DNA of 32,376 bases from Bacillota bacterium (GCA_009779975.1 WRAY01000025.1:1-32376); one strand, 5' to 3'. Positions 24,001 to 32,189 are shown, counted from the first letter of the stretch. A program made the numbers and translations. Notes: generated by a model not told the origin, from the letters alone.

Positions 24001-27000
24001 CTGCATTTCTGATGTTTGAGCCGCTGAACGCACCTCTTCCAATATAATGAATGCCTGCTTGGTCAGCAGCGGTTAGTTCTGTTCTGTTTCCGAAAGCCGC
24101 AACAAGCGTTGTTCTGTCGCCTGCAGTTTCTGTGATAGTAAGTCCGTTGATAGTATAAGACGAGTGAGGCAAAGGTTCAAAAACATTATTAACAAACCTT
24201 CCGACTCTCAATCCGTTTGAAAGCATGTTGTGAGTGTTTCTCAGTGCTCCTCTGTGAAGGTCAAGACGAGTATTCACTCCGAGAGTTATCATTTCAAGCG
24301 TTGATGGGAATGCCGATTGCTCAACTATGATATTGCTTGCACCCATTAAACTCAAATGTCTTATGTTTGTTCCGCTGAACGCTTCTCGACCAATTCTTCC
24401 GACGCTCACTCCTTCTTCAAATATTACGGTGTGCAGATTATGCGCACCCAAGAATGCTCCGACACCAATATCAACAGAGAATGCTTCATTCGCCGAAAGT
24501 CCTTCGGGACGAGTGAATGTCACTGTTTCCAAATTCGGCATTCTAGCAAATGCACCGCTCGCAACAACTATGTTGCCGGCACTCGTTGTTCCAATGCCGT
24601 CCGCAATGCTTCTTGCTGAAATTGTCAAGTCTCTTATGTTAGAGTTTTCAAAGAATACTCCCGGTCCAAAATAGGTTATGTCGCCGACTCTTGCAGAAAC
24701 AAGAGCCGTGTTATGAGCAAATATTCCATGACCGGATGAGCGAAGATTTCTCAAATCAACGCTTGTGATTGAATTGTTTCTTGCAAACGCAAGATTACCC
24801 ATATAAGTCAAGTTTGACAAAGACTCGGGCACAAAAAGAGGTGAGTTGTAGAAAACCTGATGTCCAATCATGCTGACATGACGCATATCAACATGTCTCA
24901 AACTCGGAAGATCTCTGAACGCTCCTTGCATAATACCTGCAAGTTGTCTGTCACCAAATCTGTCCGGAACTTGGAGGACTGTTTCGAGATAAGGCATGCC
25001 GGCAAAAGCATATCTTCCGATTGTGTTGACAGTCCCGGGCAAAACAATTTCGGTTATGTTGCTGTCTCCGAGGAATTCACGAACAGCACTTCCTCCGACC
25101 CCGACAAGACTGTATCTTCCTAAGTCAGGAATAAATGCTCTTCTCCATTCATAGTTAGAGAATGCGAACGCCCCGATTTCATTAACTCGTCTTGTTTCAG
25201 GAATTACGGCTCTGCGTCCGATTTCAATCCCATTATCATCAAGGATAGCCTCACCGAGACCTCTGAACATAACTAGCGTTGAAGGACTTTGACCCAATTC
25301 CCAATCCCCCATCACAAATGATGCTCGATGGTTGATATGGAGTAGTGCAGTCGATACTCTCAGCGCCCCTTCATAGGCAAAGACAGTTATAGTCACCGGT
25401 GCATTATTTATGGTTGCGTTGTCGGCAATCGCACTGATTTGAATAAAATCATCTGCAATATATCCATTCTCATCTAAATTTAGGGCAATATGAGGGGAAT
25501 TTGCCTCCGCTTTTAGCCTGAAGTTTGCCGCTCGTTCCGGGTCAAAACCTCTGAAATTATGATAAACTGTGACCGATTCTCCGCCAAAAATGCCTATTCC
25601 TGTTCCGCCGAAGCCAATGTGGTGAAGTCTGCCGATAGGAGGCGTTGGGAAGTTGCCCCATTGCTCAACATGCCATTGCTCAGTAAATCTGAATGAATTG
25701 AAATTAAGAGCAGGAGGCTCGTTTCCGCCTGTTGTTCCTTGATGATTTTCAAGAAGTTCCCCAACATTTACTGAAAAAGTTGCTTGGTTCAATGCATAGT
25801 CATGAAGCGTTAAATAAAGCATTCCTCTCTCTGATGAAATCGGATGATTTTCAATAGAGTGCTTAAGGTCGGTTATATCAAGTCTTTGAGTGACAACTTC
25901 CCCCATACCTCCCGAAATACGCATTGGATGACGAAGGTTGTCTAAGAACCTGTAAGGCACTCCTCTTGCCGGCAATGCCGCAATTTGAGGGGTGACACTT
26001 TTTAGGAAATGGTTGTCAAACATAGTGAGGTTCAAGAATGTCCTGTTTCTGCTCAAACCTTGATCCCATTCAGTTATTAATTCAACATCTTTTAGCATCG
26101 GCTCTTCGGTGTCTGCAAAGAATGGAAGAGCCCATGTGTTGTTATTTGTTGCGTGCTGATATATCGGGCGATTCGGAAAATCCACATGACCTGTGAAAAC
26201 TGCCTCATACCTAGTGTTATTTCTTAGTCCGTCTCTGACAAAGCAAACAAGGTCATCGCTCCAATTGTCATGGTCAGCAACAATCATACCAGGACGAATA
26301 ATAGGTCCTCCTGCTGCTCCTGCTTTACTAACATGTATTATATCTCTGGAGAATATCTCTCGTCCGGTGTCAGCCTCATATACTGTCATGGTCATAGATC
26401 CGGCCGCTCTTAGCATTCCTGCTCCGACACGGGACAGTCCGCTAAATCCTCCGCTTCCCCCGAACAAGCCGTCAAAGGATATTGCAACGAGTTCTTGTCT
26501 TGATGGGTGTCCCATTGGTGACATCGGGTCATCCCAAAGATATGCTCCCATTTGAAGCATGCCGAAAATACCTGCCGCTTGTGCGTTAGATGCAAAGCCG
26601 AAAGGAGTTGTTGCGATAAGGTCAGGGCGAATTCTTTGCTCAGGGAGCAATGAGAAATTGAATGCGTCAATGTCATATCTGAATATGTCAATATCAAACA
26701 TTGGTCCTGCTGTCCAGTCTCCGGCATAGGCAAGTATCGGAAGGTTCATGTCAACTTGATTTGCCGCTCCGCCGCTGACGCCGATTCTCAAAAATCCTTC
26801 AACGAACATGCCGTATCTGAAAGAGTTTCTGATTTGGTTTAGAGCCTGCTCAGATATTCTCATCGTCGCAGTGACAGTTGCCATTCCGTCCGGCACAACA
26901 CTGATAGCATCGCCAATTCTAGCACCTCCGCCGGTAACGACAATATTATCAAGCACTGTGTCATCCAATCTGCGAGGACGCTCAAGAACGAATCTTCCGT

Positions 27001-29542
27001 CTGCCGATGCAGTTTCGGTCATGATGTCAAGCGACAGCCTGTATTGCAAAGGAGTTTCAGAGAAGTTGTGAATGTTGAAACTCATTTCCCACTCGCCTGT
27101 CCAATTACAGTTCAGATGAGAGCAATTTGCGACAGTGCAGACATGGTTGATGTTTACGCAGTCAAAAAGTTCAAGTTTTGCAAAATCGGTAAAATCACCA
27201 TCTCTTCCCGCTTCTTGAGGAATTGATATGAGGGAGCGGGTATTTATTGCGTCATGCATATTGATGAGCCCTGCTCCTTGTGTTCTTGTAAAATACGGAA
27301 CATTGTAGCGAGTGTTTATTATATCCGCTGTTCCCATTGCCAGTTTTTGAACAATCTGAATAATTTCCATTCCGTTAGGATTATTCCCGCGATATATGTC
27401 AGCATATATTCCGCGTCTCGGAGCATCTGTATTTCTGCATATTACAGTCTCTTGAATTTCATGGAGAACATGCTGCCTGATTACTGCAAGAGAGCCTGAA
27501 ACGATAGGCGCACTCATTGATGTTCCGCCTGTTTCATGGTATCTTCCGCCATAGTAACCGGATAATATTTGTCCGCCCGGTCCGATTATTTCGGGCTTCA
27601 GCCTCAAATCAGGAGTTGGACCCCACGATGAGAAATCTGACATAAAAGGTCCCGCAACTTGTGCTTCGCCGTTTGCCCCTCTCACTTGCAAATAACCTTG
27701 ACCTCTTGCTCTGAGAGTGTTACCTATTTCAAGAGTTGTCATTGTTGTTCCAAAATGTCTGATGTGGTCAACAGGAACAACAAATCTTCCCGGCACATTA
27801 TTGTGAATAATAAGACCCAGTGCCCCGGCATTATAAGCATTTGCTCGTTTTTCTTCAAATGTCAAACCACCCCTTGCAACAACCGCTATTCTTCCGCGAG
27901 CGCCGATAAAGTCAACCGGCAGACCTTGACCGGGAACAACAATATAAGGATAGACATTCGGAACATCAGCATAGTCATGCGGCCTGTTGTTTTGGCGACG
28001 CCACTCCGCATCAACTCTTTCCAAGAAATAAACTCTGTCCATTTCAGGCCAAACAGTTGTAAGATGATAGTAGTAAACCAAAAGGTCACCGTCTGCAATC
28101 ATATACGGCGAGAGCATTCTGTCAATTGAGCCGACTGCCATTGAAGTCATAAATGTTCCTGCTCTTCCGACTGTTCCGGTGTCAGGATTGTGGGTTTGAC
28201 CGGTGTCCCCCCATGGGCTGCCCCTTGCACTTGTCCATGAATTCGCAGCAGAAACAACAACATGAATGCCTGCTTCTCTTGCAGCACCATAGATAGTTGC
28301 CGCATATTCAGTGTCCGGACGAGAAAAGCCCATTGCACTTCCTAAACTCAAATTGATGACATCAACACCCAAGAATGTTGCATCTTCGATTGCCGCAAGG
28401 ATTGCTGCCGAATCAAGTTGATTAGCAACTGCATCAATAAAATTGCGAGTGCGTGAAACTTTCATCAAGACCAATTGAGCATTGTAGGCCGCTGCTCTTA
28501 TCATTGGGCGCGGCGGTGCTTGATTTCTTCTTATTGTGTATTCCCCATCGCCCAATTCTACAACTGAGTAGTGAGCAAATCCGGGAGTATGCCCTGCAAC
28601 AGTTCCTGCAACATGTGTTCCGTGTTCTTGGTCAACATTGTAGACATTCGGCTCACGATAAGCATAACTGAAAGCAAAAGGAACTTTATTGTTTTGAAAA
28701 ACATCCGCAACAGTAAATCCGGCAGAATATGCATGGGTTTGAGGAAAAACTCTTGCGACCTCTTCCCTTGTGAAACGAATATAATCTTCCGGCGGCATTA
28801 TTGAGAAAATCTCGTGACCGAAATCGAAACCTGTGTCGATTACCGCAACAACAGTCCCTCTTCCGTCCATGCCGTGAATTCCCGAATACAAGTGACCGGT
28901 GTCTCTGTCAATACGCATGCCGGTGTCGTTATCGGTCAATTGCCATAGTCCGTCAAAAACCTCCGAGGATTGCTGAGCGCTCATCGGAGCATATGTACGA
29001 GAAAGCACTGATGAGACAACTCCGGGCATTCTTTCAACTCTTTCAAGGTCTTGATATTGAATAGTAACTGCCACTGCATTGACATTTGCATGATACCTAA
29101 AGTCAACAGTATGAGAAATGCGAGCGCTTGAAATGTTTCTGATTAATTGATTTTGCTCGTTTGAAATTGCTCTCATGGCATTTCGCCCTTGAGGAGAGTT
29201 TAGGAATGTAATGTAGTCATCAGAAAATCTGTCTCTGTCGTCTCTGAATCTTTCATGAGTCGGCGTTCCATGAAGTCCCAATATAACAGTCACATGGTCT
29301 GTCGGCTGAGGACGCATCCCTTCTTCGTCCATGACAAAGCGAGGGTTTAGAAATTCAGACATATCGGTGCGAAAAACCCCTGTCACATCAGTAATTACAG
29401 GACGAGCATTACCCGGCACAACTGCACGGCTTGTCAGTGCCATATGGGTGAAAATCATGACAAAAGCAATAAGAGCAATGATTGCTATTTGCGATATTGC
29501 CAATGCTTGTCTTTTGATTTTTTTGTTCATTTTTATTCTCAT
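21098..29542 (-). CDS. Giant membrane-anchored subtilisin-family (S8) protease with BspA-type LRR
   Basis: A 2814-residue surface protease. CGGAGG 9 bases upstream supports the ATG at 29542. Order: N-terminal signal/membrane segment (about 11-36) and a propeptide. The S8 catalytic domain has Asp236 (VIDTG), His307 (EHGTHVAG), Asn434 (SAANS) and Ser675 (GGTSMSAP). A PA domain is inserted between Asn and Ser (about 480-630). Fn3/C5a-peptidase-like beta domains follow (to about 1300; e.g. DTEEPMLKDVELI), then an Ig-like part. A leucine-rich repeat region of the LRR_5/BspA type covers about 1450-2390, with many copies of IG..AF......L..V/I. Then come helical modules (VSDAFDALTDAQRALISN), a membrane helix (about 2690-2714) and RKRKKGK. 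The cytoplasmic tail is about 95 residues, K/E-rich, ending EKPKKPRAKKTTAKKD. No LPXTG motif. The catalytic part resembles lactocepin/C5a peptidases; the LRRs presumably bind substrate or host protein. Likely feeds peptides to the downstream Opp system. Confidence 0.95.
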   Translation of the reverse strand: MRIKMNKKIKRQALAISQIAIIALIAFVMIFTHMALTSRAVVPGNARPVITDVTGVFRTDMSEFLNPRFVMDEEGMRPQPTDHVTVILGLHGTPTHERFRDDRDRFSDDYITFLNSPQGRNAMRAISNEQNQLIRNISSARISHTVDFRYHANVNAVAVTIQYQDLERVERMPGVVSSVLSRTYAPMSAQQSSEVFDGLWQLTDNDTGMRIDRDTGHLYSGIHGMDGRGTVVAVIDTGFDFGHEIFSIMPPEDYIRFTREEVARVFPQTHAYSAGFTVADVFQNNKVPFAFSYAYREPNVYNVDQEHGTHVAGTVAGHTPGFAHYSVVELGDGEYTIRRNQAPPRPMIRAAAYNAQLVLMKVSRTRNFIDAVANQLDSAAILAAIEDATFLGVDVINLSLGSAMGFSRPDTEYAATIYGAAREAGIHVVVSAANSWTSARGSPWGDTGQTHNPDTGTVGRAGTFMTSMAVGSIDRMLSPYMIADGDLLVYYYHLTTVWPEMDRVYFLERVDAEWRRQNNRPHDYADVPNVYPYIVVPGQGLPVDFIGARGRIAVVARGGLTFEEKRANAYNAGALGLIIHNNVPGRFVVPVDHIRHFGTTMTTLEIGNTLRARGQGYLQVRGANGEAQVAGPFMSDFSSWGPTPDLRLKPEIIGPGGQILSGYYGGRYHETGGTSMSAPIVSGSLAVIRQHVLHEIQETVICRNTDAPRRGIYADIYRGNNPNGMEIIQIVQKLAMGTADIINTRYNVPYFTRTQGAGLINMHDAINTRSLISIPQEAGRDGDFTDFAKLELFDCVNINHVCTVANCSHLNCNWTGEWEMSFNIHNFSETPLQYRLSLDIMTETASADGRFVLERPRRLDDTVLDNIVVTGGGARIGDAISVVPDGMATVTATMRISEQALNQIRNSFRYGMFVEGFLRIGVSGGAANQVDMNLPILAYAGDWTAGPMFDIDIFRYDIDAFNFSLLPEQRIRPDLIATTPFGFASNAQAAGIFGMLQMGAYLWDDPMSPMGHPSRQELVAISFDGLFGGSGGFSGLSRVGAGMLRAAGSMTMTVYEADTGREIFSRDIIHVSKAGAAGGPIIRPGMIVADHDNWSDDLVCFVRDGLRNNTRYEAVFTGHVDFPNRPIYQHATNNNTWALPFFADTEEPMLKDVELITEWDQGLSRNRTFLNLTMFDNHFLKSVTPQIAALPARGVPYRFLDNLRHPMRISGGMGEVVTQRLDITDLKHSIENHPISSERGMLYLTLHDYALNQATFSVNVGELLENHQGTTGGNEPPALNFNSFRFTEQWHVEQWGNFPTPPIGRLHHIGFGGTGIGIFGGESVTVYHNFRGFDPERAANFRLKAEANSPHIALNLDENGYIADDFIQISAIADNATINNAPVTITVFAYEGALRVSTALLHINHRASFVMGDWELGQSPSTLVMFRGLGEAILDDNGIEIGRRAVIPETRRVNEIGAFAFSNYEWRRAFIPDLGRYSLVGVGGSAVREFLGDSNITEIVLPGTVNTIGRYAFAGMPYLETVLQVPDRFGDRQLAGIMQGAFRDLPSLRHVDMRHVSMIGHQVFYNSPLFVPESLSNLTYMGNLAFARNNSITSVDLRNLRSSGHGIFAHNTALVSARVGDITYFGPGVFFENSNIRDLTISARSIADGIGTTSAGNIVVASGAFARMPNLETVTFTRPEGLSANEAFSVDIGVGAFLGAHNLHTVIFEEGVSVGRIGREAFSGTNIRHLSLMGASNIIVEQSAFPSTLEMITLGVNTRLDLHRGALRNTHNMLSNGLRVGRFVNNVFEPLPHSSYTINGLTITETAGDRTTLVAAFGNRTELTAADQAGIHYIGRGAFSGSNIRNAVIASHIIIREEAFADTQFLTSVTFEAGISPHVLSGPAIFAGASALSHVSMVGVMTIPDRTFIETSLINITVGGVAGTLTIGEEAFMNARVLNTFTVQNGPTRVDIGDSAFWQATELRTVTLPASADPDLPNGEGVVIGEESFLFNIRLERIVNDFTIVEIGERAFYANIHLRSINMPHLIYVPEGAFEGEIMRFYFDVMGWFGFPFAIYDDIGFHFLSQLEFVNIPNVEVIGERAFMNTPFLREVVTGENLRFIDEEAFAIGPLDWWMYGSHDMYLPGRWSRLEPHHFNGSNTPLQINLGSVEEIADRAFYQRGVLHADLRGIAADGLGIEVFANAEIMESIQFGTAITHIPYRTFYRAGLSGTTFNLPNLVHIGDFAFADSDIRHFEFANIKHIGHNAFRNNNNMTVGAVNSLEFLGNFAFFNSSIETFEIPRTLEFFGYAALSGTPLRELTQSAEGLNPKFELTANGMLIETVSVRGVPNGHRMLLVFPNASQIENGKLLVPQGVTIVGDKVFYQNTNIIHITFPHSLSIIGDRALYGATNLEIVEFTSHRAPILWSAFDEILAREYIIRSLFGDGVEYVPHSPYERFETHWGHTVMPMFYANFVARISDMVANPLVMIRPENGIGFDTFIFNSFFNTQLSSEVLTNENFVIIAQIRELSARPLTADDFPILQEIGNQINAIRLGSPVQYQLMQAFAGNNYVVAFNAMFAVIDGIVFNYILGLIDNLETNITRENFRVVQDAITEIQIRLIQIPQQLPSSQNDRLTAASAMVNHYAAVYAVIDLIEGLPPLEQIENNPYRYLLEVTNVSDAFDALTDAQRALISNEHRNTLRDALIAVGLYTPVNILAIVLGSVGGALVLVGVGVFLFFFLRKRKKGKEQPEEQNEDETNETSEFETIETKEEEKVEEVQQIEEVEEPKAEEEIKEETKVEEEQKEAEMPEKTEETEKVEKPKKPRAKKTTAKKD

Positions 29543-29610
29543 GTCTCTATTCCTCCGAATTACTAGTTTTATCTAATAATTTTTGGTCTTAATAATTGTC
29601 AAAACAATAC

Positions 29611-29648
29611 ACAAAAAATGTTCGACAGATAAAAGCACTGTCAACATT
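29611..29648 (-). terminator. Attenuator-like terminator in the protease leader
   Basis: On the minus strand AATGTTGACAG-loop-CTGTCGAACATT forms an 11-bp stem with one bulge, followed by TTTTTTGTGT. It lies between the promoter at 29744-29772 and the protease ATG at 29542, about 90 nt into the leader. It would therefore stop transcripts early unless prevented. Confidence 0.6.
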
Positions 29649-29663
29649 CATCATTCCTTTCTT

Positions 29664-29702
29664 GAGAGTTATTGCTGTTCCATAAATCGCATAACTACTC
29701 TC
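29664..29702 (-). promoter_or_regulatory. Upstream leader hairpin of the protease mRNA
   Basis: GAGAGTAGTTAT pairs with ATAACTCTC (9 bp with an AG bulge) around a loop that contains a 7-codon open frame. It precedes the attenuator-like hairpin by about 16 nt. Confidence 0.5.
29669..29692 (-). CDS. Possible leader peptide MRFMEQQ
   Basis: A 7-codon frame, ATG CGA TTT ATG GAA CAG CAA TAA, lies in the protease leader. AAGGGGTG stands about 10 bases upstream as a possible ribosome binding site. It lies wholly inside the first leader hairpin, so translation would open that hairpin and could change folding of the terminator behind it. Such a short frame can arise by chance. Confidence 0.25.
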   Translation of the reverse strand: MRFMEQQ

Positions 29703-29743
29703 ACCCCTTACAAAGCAGTAAGTGCAGTAAGTATAGTATTAGT

Positions 29744-29772
29744 ATTATATACCATAATTTATTATATGTCAA
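29744..29772 (-). promoter_or_regulatory. Consensus promoter of the giant protease operon
   Basis: On the minus strand: perfect -35 TTGACA (29767-29772), a 17-nt spacer and perfect -10 TATAAT (29744-29749). Predicted start near 29737, leaving a leader of about 195 nt. Confidence 0.88.
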
Positions 29773-29825
29773 CAGTTTTTTCGTGTTAATTTATGGAAAT
29801 TTTTCAGGTTAATCAATTTAAAAAG

Positions 29826-29872
29826 TGAAAAACACTGATTAAAAATGCTAAGTTTTTATATCAGTGTTTTCG
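29826..29872. terminator. Bidirectional intrinsic terminator
   Basis: AAAACACTGAT...ATCAGTGTTTT forms an 11-bp stem, extended by AAAAA/TTTTT towards a TGCTAAG loop. On the minus strand it is followed by a T-rich tract, so it separates the DUF2807 gene from the protease promoter. Confidence 0.8.
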
Positions 29873-29891
29873 ACACCGTTCTCCAAAATAA

Positions 29892-29934
29892 GCCCTGCTA
29901 TCTCACGGATAGATAAAACATCTATTATCAGGGC
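29892..29934 (-). terminator. Hairpin just after the DUF2807 gene
   Basis: GCCCTG/CAGGGC closes a region with two mutually exclusive inner stems (ATAGAT/ATCTAT or CTATC/GATAG). It is followed by TTATTTT on the minus strand and starts 3 nt after the stop codon. Confidence 0.55.
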
Positions 29935-29936
29935 AA

Positions 29937-30806
29937 TCATTCGGTTGGGGCGTATCTTTGAACAGAACTTGAGCCGCTGAGGTTTGTCGTGACATGAGGA
30001 TTGCCCATATAGCGAATTCGGGAAGAGCCTCTTGCAGCGACATGAAGAGTGTTTTGAACATGAATATAGATGTTGGTAGAACCTGAAGAGTCAACTTCAG
30101 CGTCTCTTGTTATCAAAAATAGTCCGTTTATTCTTGTTGAGCCTGATGTGTCAAAATTTGCATTGAATGCTTCACCGACAAAATCAAATCTCGAAGAACC
30201 TGAACTTTCTAGATTTAGCCAAAGAACCTCCATGTCAATATCCATCACTGTCGAGCCTGAACTGTCTATTGTCAAATAGTCCGCACTGACAGTAAGGTCA
30301 ATGGTGCTTGAGCCTGAGGTTGTCACATAAACTTTGTCAGCATCAATGTCGAGAGAAACTCTTGATGAACCGCTTGTGTGAAGATTAAAACTATCTTCAA
30401 CAATTTTATCGGAATTTTCAAATCTGGTTGAACCGCTTAATCTTACACCTGTTAAACTTGGAGCCTGAACATAGAGACGGGGGTTGTTTGACGGCGTCAC
30501 AACAAATGAACGACGAGAACTGACAATCAAAGTTCCGTCATCTACCGACACATCAAGATAGTTGAACAAATTTTCCTGCATAGCAACCCTGACTGAAAAT
30601 TCATTAACTCTTGTTGATGTTCCATATTCCATTTCAGTGTAGGAAAAATGGACATTAAATGAACCGCTCACCCTAATTGAGGAGAAATTTTCCTCTTCAA
30701 AGTAACGATAGGTCATCGACCCGAGACCAACAACTTGACAACCCGAAAGAGCGAGAGTGCCCATAAGCATTGCTATCAAAGCAAAAAAGATAAGTATTTT
30801 TTTCAT
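29937..30806 (-). CDS. DUF2807 (putative auto-transporter adhesin head GIN) lipoprotein
   Basis: A 289-residue lipoprotein (lipobox LALSGC, C23) whose body is a DUF2807 domain. The start is SSIRVSGSFNVHFSYTE. Repeating beta-strand turns contain SGSTRF, TSGSSRVSLD, SSGSTVMDID, SSGSSRFDF and SSGSTNIYI, and the end is GNPHVTTNLSGSSSV. This gives a right-handed beta-helix-like surface with serine/glycine rungs. Family function is not established; most members are secreted or lipid-anchored. No Shine-Dalgarno is present and the promoter -10 ends about 9 bases before the ATG, so the mRNA should be nearly leaderless. It is monocistronic, closed by two terminators. Confidence 0.93.
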   Translation of the reverse strand: MKKILIFFALIAMLMGTLALSGCQVVGLGSMTYRYFEEENFSSIRVSGSFNVHFSYTEMEYGTSTRVNEFSVRVAMQENLFNYLDVSVDDGTLIVSSRRSFVVTPSNNPRLYVQAPSLTGVRLSGSTRFENSDKIVEDSFNLHTSGSSRVSLDIDADKVYVTTSGSSTIDLTVSADYLTIDSSGSTVMDIDMEVLWLNLESSGSSRFDFVGEAFNANFDTSGSTRINGLFLITRDAEVDSSGSTNIYIHVQNTLHVAARGSSRIRYMGNPHVTTNLSGSSSVQRYAPTE

Positions 30807-30815
30807 AATAGAATT

Positions 30816-30844
30816 AGTTTAGCAGTTGAATCGCTGATTGTCAA
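30816..30844 (-). promoter_or_regulatory. Promoter of the DUF2807 gene
   Basis: -35 TTGACA (30839-30844), 17-nt spacer, -10 TAAACT (30816-30821). Predicted start about 3 nt before the ATG at 30806. Confidence 0.75.
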
Positions 30845-30904
30845 ATGTTTTTTTTGTCAAGAAAAGTATTTTAATGTGATTTTAATTATTATGTTGTTGC
30901 ATTG

Positions 30905-30972
30905 TTTCGGGCGGCAGAGTGCCGCCCCTACAAATTATACTGTAGGGGCGATTATTAATCGCCCGCACAATA
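30905..30972. repeat. Two inverted copies of palindromic repeat A after thiI
   Basis: CGGGCGGCAGAGTGCCGCCC-CTAC (30908-30931) and GTAGGGGCGATTATTAATCG-CCCGCACAA (30942-30970) face each other across AAATTATACT. They begin 9 bases past the thiI stop and may end its transcript by their hairpins. Confidence 0.88.
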
Positions 30973-30978
30973 TCAAAC

Positions 30979-32136
30979 TCAAATCTCAATAATTTCGACT
31001 GTTTCTAATGCTTCTTTTAGGAGTTCTTCATAATTTTTTATTCTTCCCTCTTCTTTTTCAACTTTTTCTATTTTTGGGCGGGTTGCCGGGGCTGAGGGCA
31101 AAAATACTGTGCAGCAGTCCTCAAATGGAAGAATTGATATTTCATAGGTGTTGAATTTTTTGGCAAGTGTTATTATTTCTGATTTGTCAAAACAAATTAG
31201 AGGGCGAATGACAGGGATATTTTTCACCACTGAATTTGTCACGGATATGCTTTGAATAGTTTGTGAGGCGACTTGTCCTAAACTTTCGCCATTGATAAGG
31301 CATTCCGCTTTTATTTTGACACTTAAATCTTCGGAAAGTTTCATCATTGCCCGTCGCAAAAGAGTTATTGAATAAGACGCTTCGCAGTTTTTGTTGAACG
31401 CTTCTTGCAATTTTGTCGTTGAAACAACATAAAGTTTAAAACTGCCTGTGTAAGGAGCGATAATTTTGGCAAGGTCAACAACTTTTTGCTTTGCTTGCTC
31501 GGAGGTGTAGGGATAAGAATGAAAATGAATAGCAGATAATGACAGTCCCCTCTTTGCGGCTAGAACTGCCGCAACCGGACTGTCAATACCGCCCGAAAGA
31601 AGCAAAAGTCCATGTCCAGCAGACCCAACCGGCATTCCGCCCATACCAAAAATTTTGTCTTGATAAACATAAGAATATTCCACTCCGACATCAACAAACA
31701 AAATAAAATCGGGGTTATGAAGATCAACACTCAAGTGAGTGTGTTGTTTCAAAATATCGCCCCCAAGTTCACGAGATAATTCCATCGAATTCAATGAGAA
31801 TCTTTTGTCAGACCGATTTGAATTCACTCGGAATGTTTTTTTGTCAAGCGGAATGAGGGTTTGCGAAAGTTTTAGAATACTTTCATAATTACTGTCACAA
31901 ATATGGCAAACACTAAATGAGTGAATGCCAAAAACTTTGCCTAGTTTGTCCAAAATATTGCTCAAATCACAGTCAGCAAAATCACAAACAACAAAGCGGT
32001 TTCGCTCTCGCTTTATTTTGCAATCAATTTTATTTAATGCGGATTTGATGTTTCGATGGAGTAAACTTTCAAAAAAGTTCTTGTTTTTGCCTTTTAGAAA
32101 TATCTCTCCTACTCTGACTATAATATGTTTGTTCAT
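30979..32136 (-). CDS. thiI: tRNA 4-thiouridine synthase ThiI
   Basis: ThiI adenylates U8 of tRNA and, with a sulfur donor, makes 4-thiouridine; it can also act in thiamine thiazole synthesis. The ATG at 32136 (MNKHIIVRVGEIFLKGKNKN) gives 385 residues and the typical family beginning; a longer frame from 32163 adds nine residues lying over the promoter. It shows a ferredoxin-like N-terminal part, a THUMP domain (to about 155) and the PP-loop LLLSGGIDSPVAA (SGGIDS at 181-186). It also shows NGESLGQVASQTIQSI and the end ILPFEDCCTVFLPSAPATRP. No rhodanese domain is present, as usual for Bacillota ThiI, where a partner cysteine desulfurase (often encoded next to it) supplies sulfur; no such gene is visible here. 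No Shine-Dalgarno; nearly leaderless mRNA predicted. Confidence 0.96.
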   Translation of the reverse strand: MNKHIIVRVGEIFLKGKNKNFFESLLHRNIKSALNKIDCKIKRERNRFVVCDFADCDLSNILDKLGKVFGIHSFSVCHICDSNYESILKLSQTLIPLDKKTFRVNSNRSDKRFSLNSMELSRELGGDILKQHTHLSVDLHNPDFILFVDVGVEYSYVYQDKIFGMGGMPVGSAGHGLLLLSGGIDSPVAAVLAAKRGLSLSAIHFHSYPYTSEQAKQKVVDLAKIIAPYTGSFKLYVVSTTKLQEAFNKNCEASYSITLLRRAMMKLSEDLSVKIKAECLINGESLGQVASQTIQSISVTNSVVKNIPVIRPLICFDKSEIITLAKKFNTYEISILPFEDCCTVFLPSAPATRPKIEKVEKEEGRIKNYEELLKEALETVEIIEI

Positions 32137-32144
32137 TTGAACAT

Positions 32145-32173
32145 ATTTTAACACAAACATCAAGATGTGTCAA
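32145..32173 (-). promoter_or_regulatory. Promoter of thiI
   Basis: -35 TTGACA (32168-32173), 17-nt spacer, -10 TAAAAT (32145-32150). Predicted start about 2 nt before the ATG at 32136. Confidence 0.75.
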
Positions 32174-32189
32174 ATGATTGCAGGTGTGT

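Noticed and set aside
19975-28804. Many open frames opposite the lipoprotein and protease genes
   Set aside because: Antisense shadows of long real genes; no ribosome sites or recognisable domains.
29543-29772. T-box or other known riboswitch in the protease leader
   Set aside because: No T-box sequence (GGTGGNACCGCG) or recognisable core of c-di-GMP, preQ1 or similar classes is seen; described only as hairpins.
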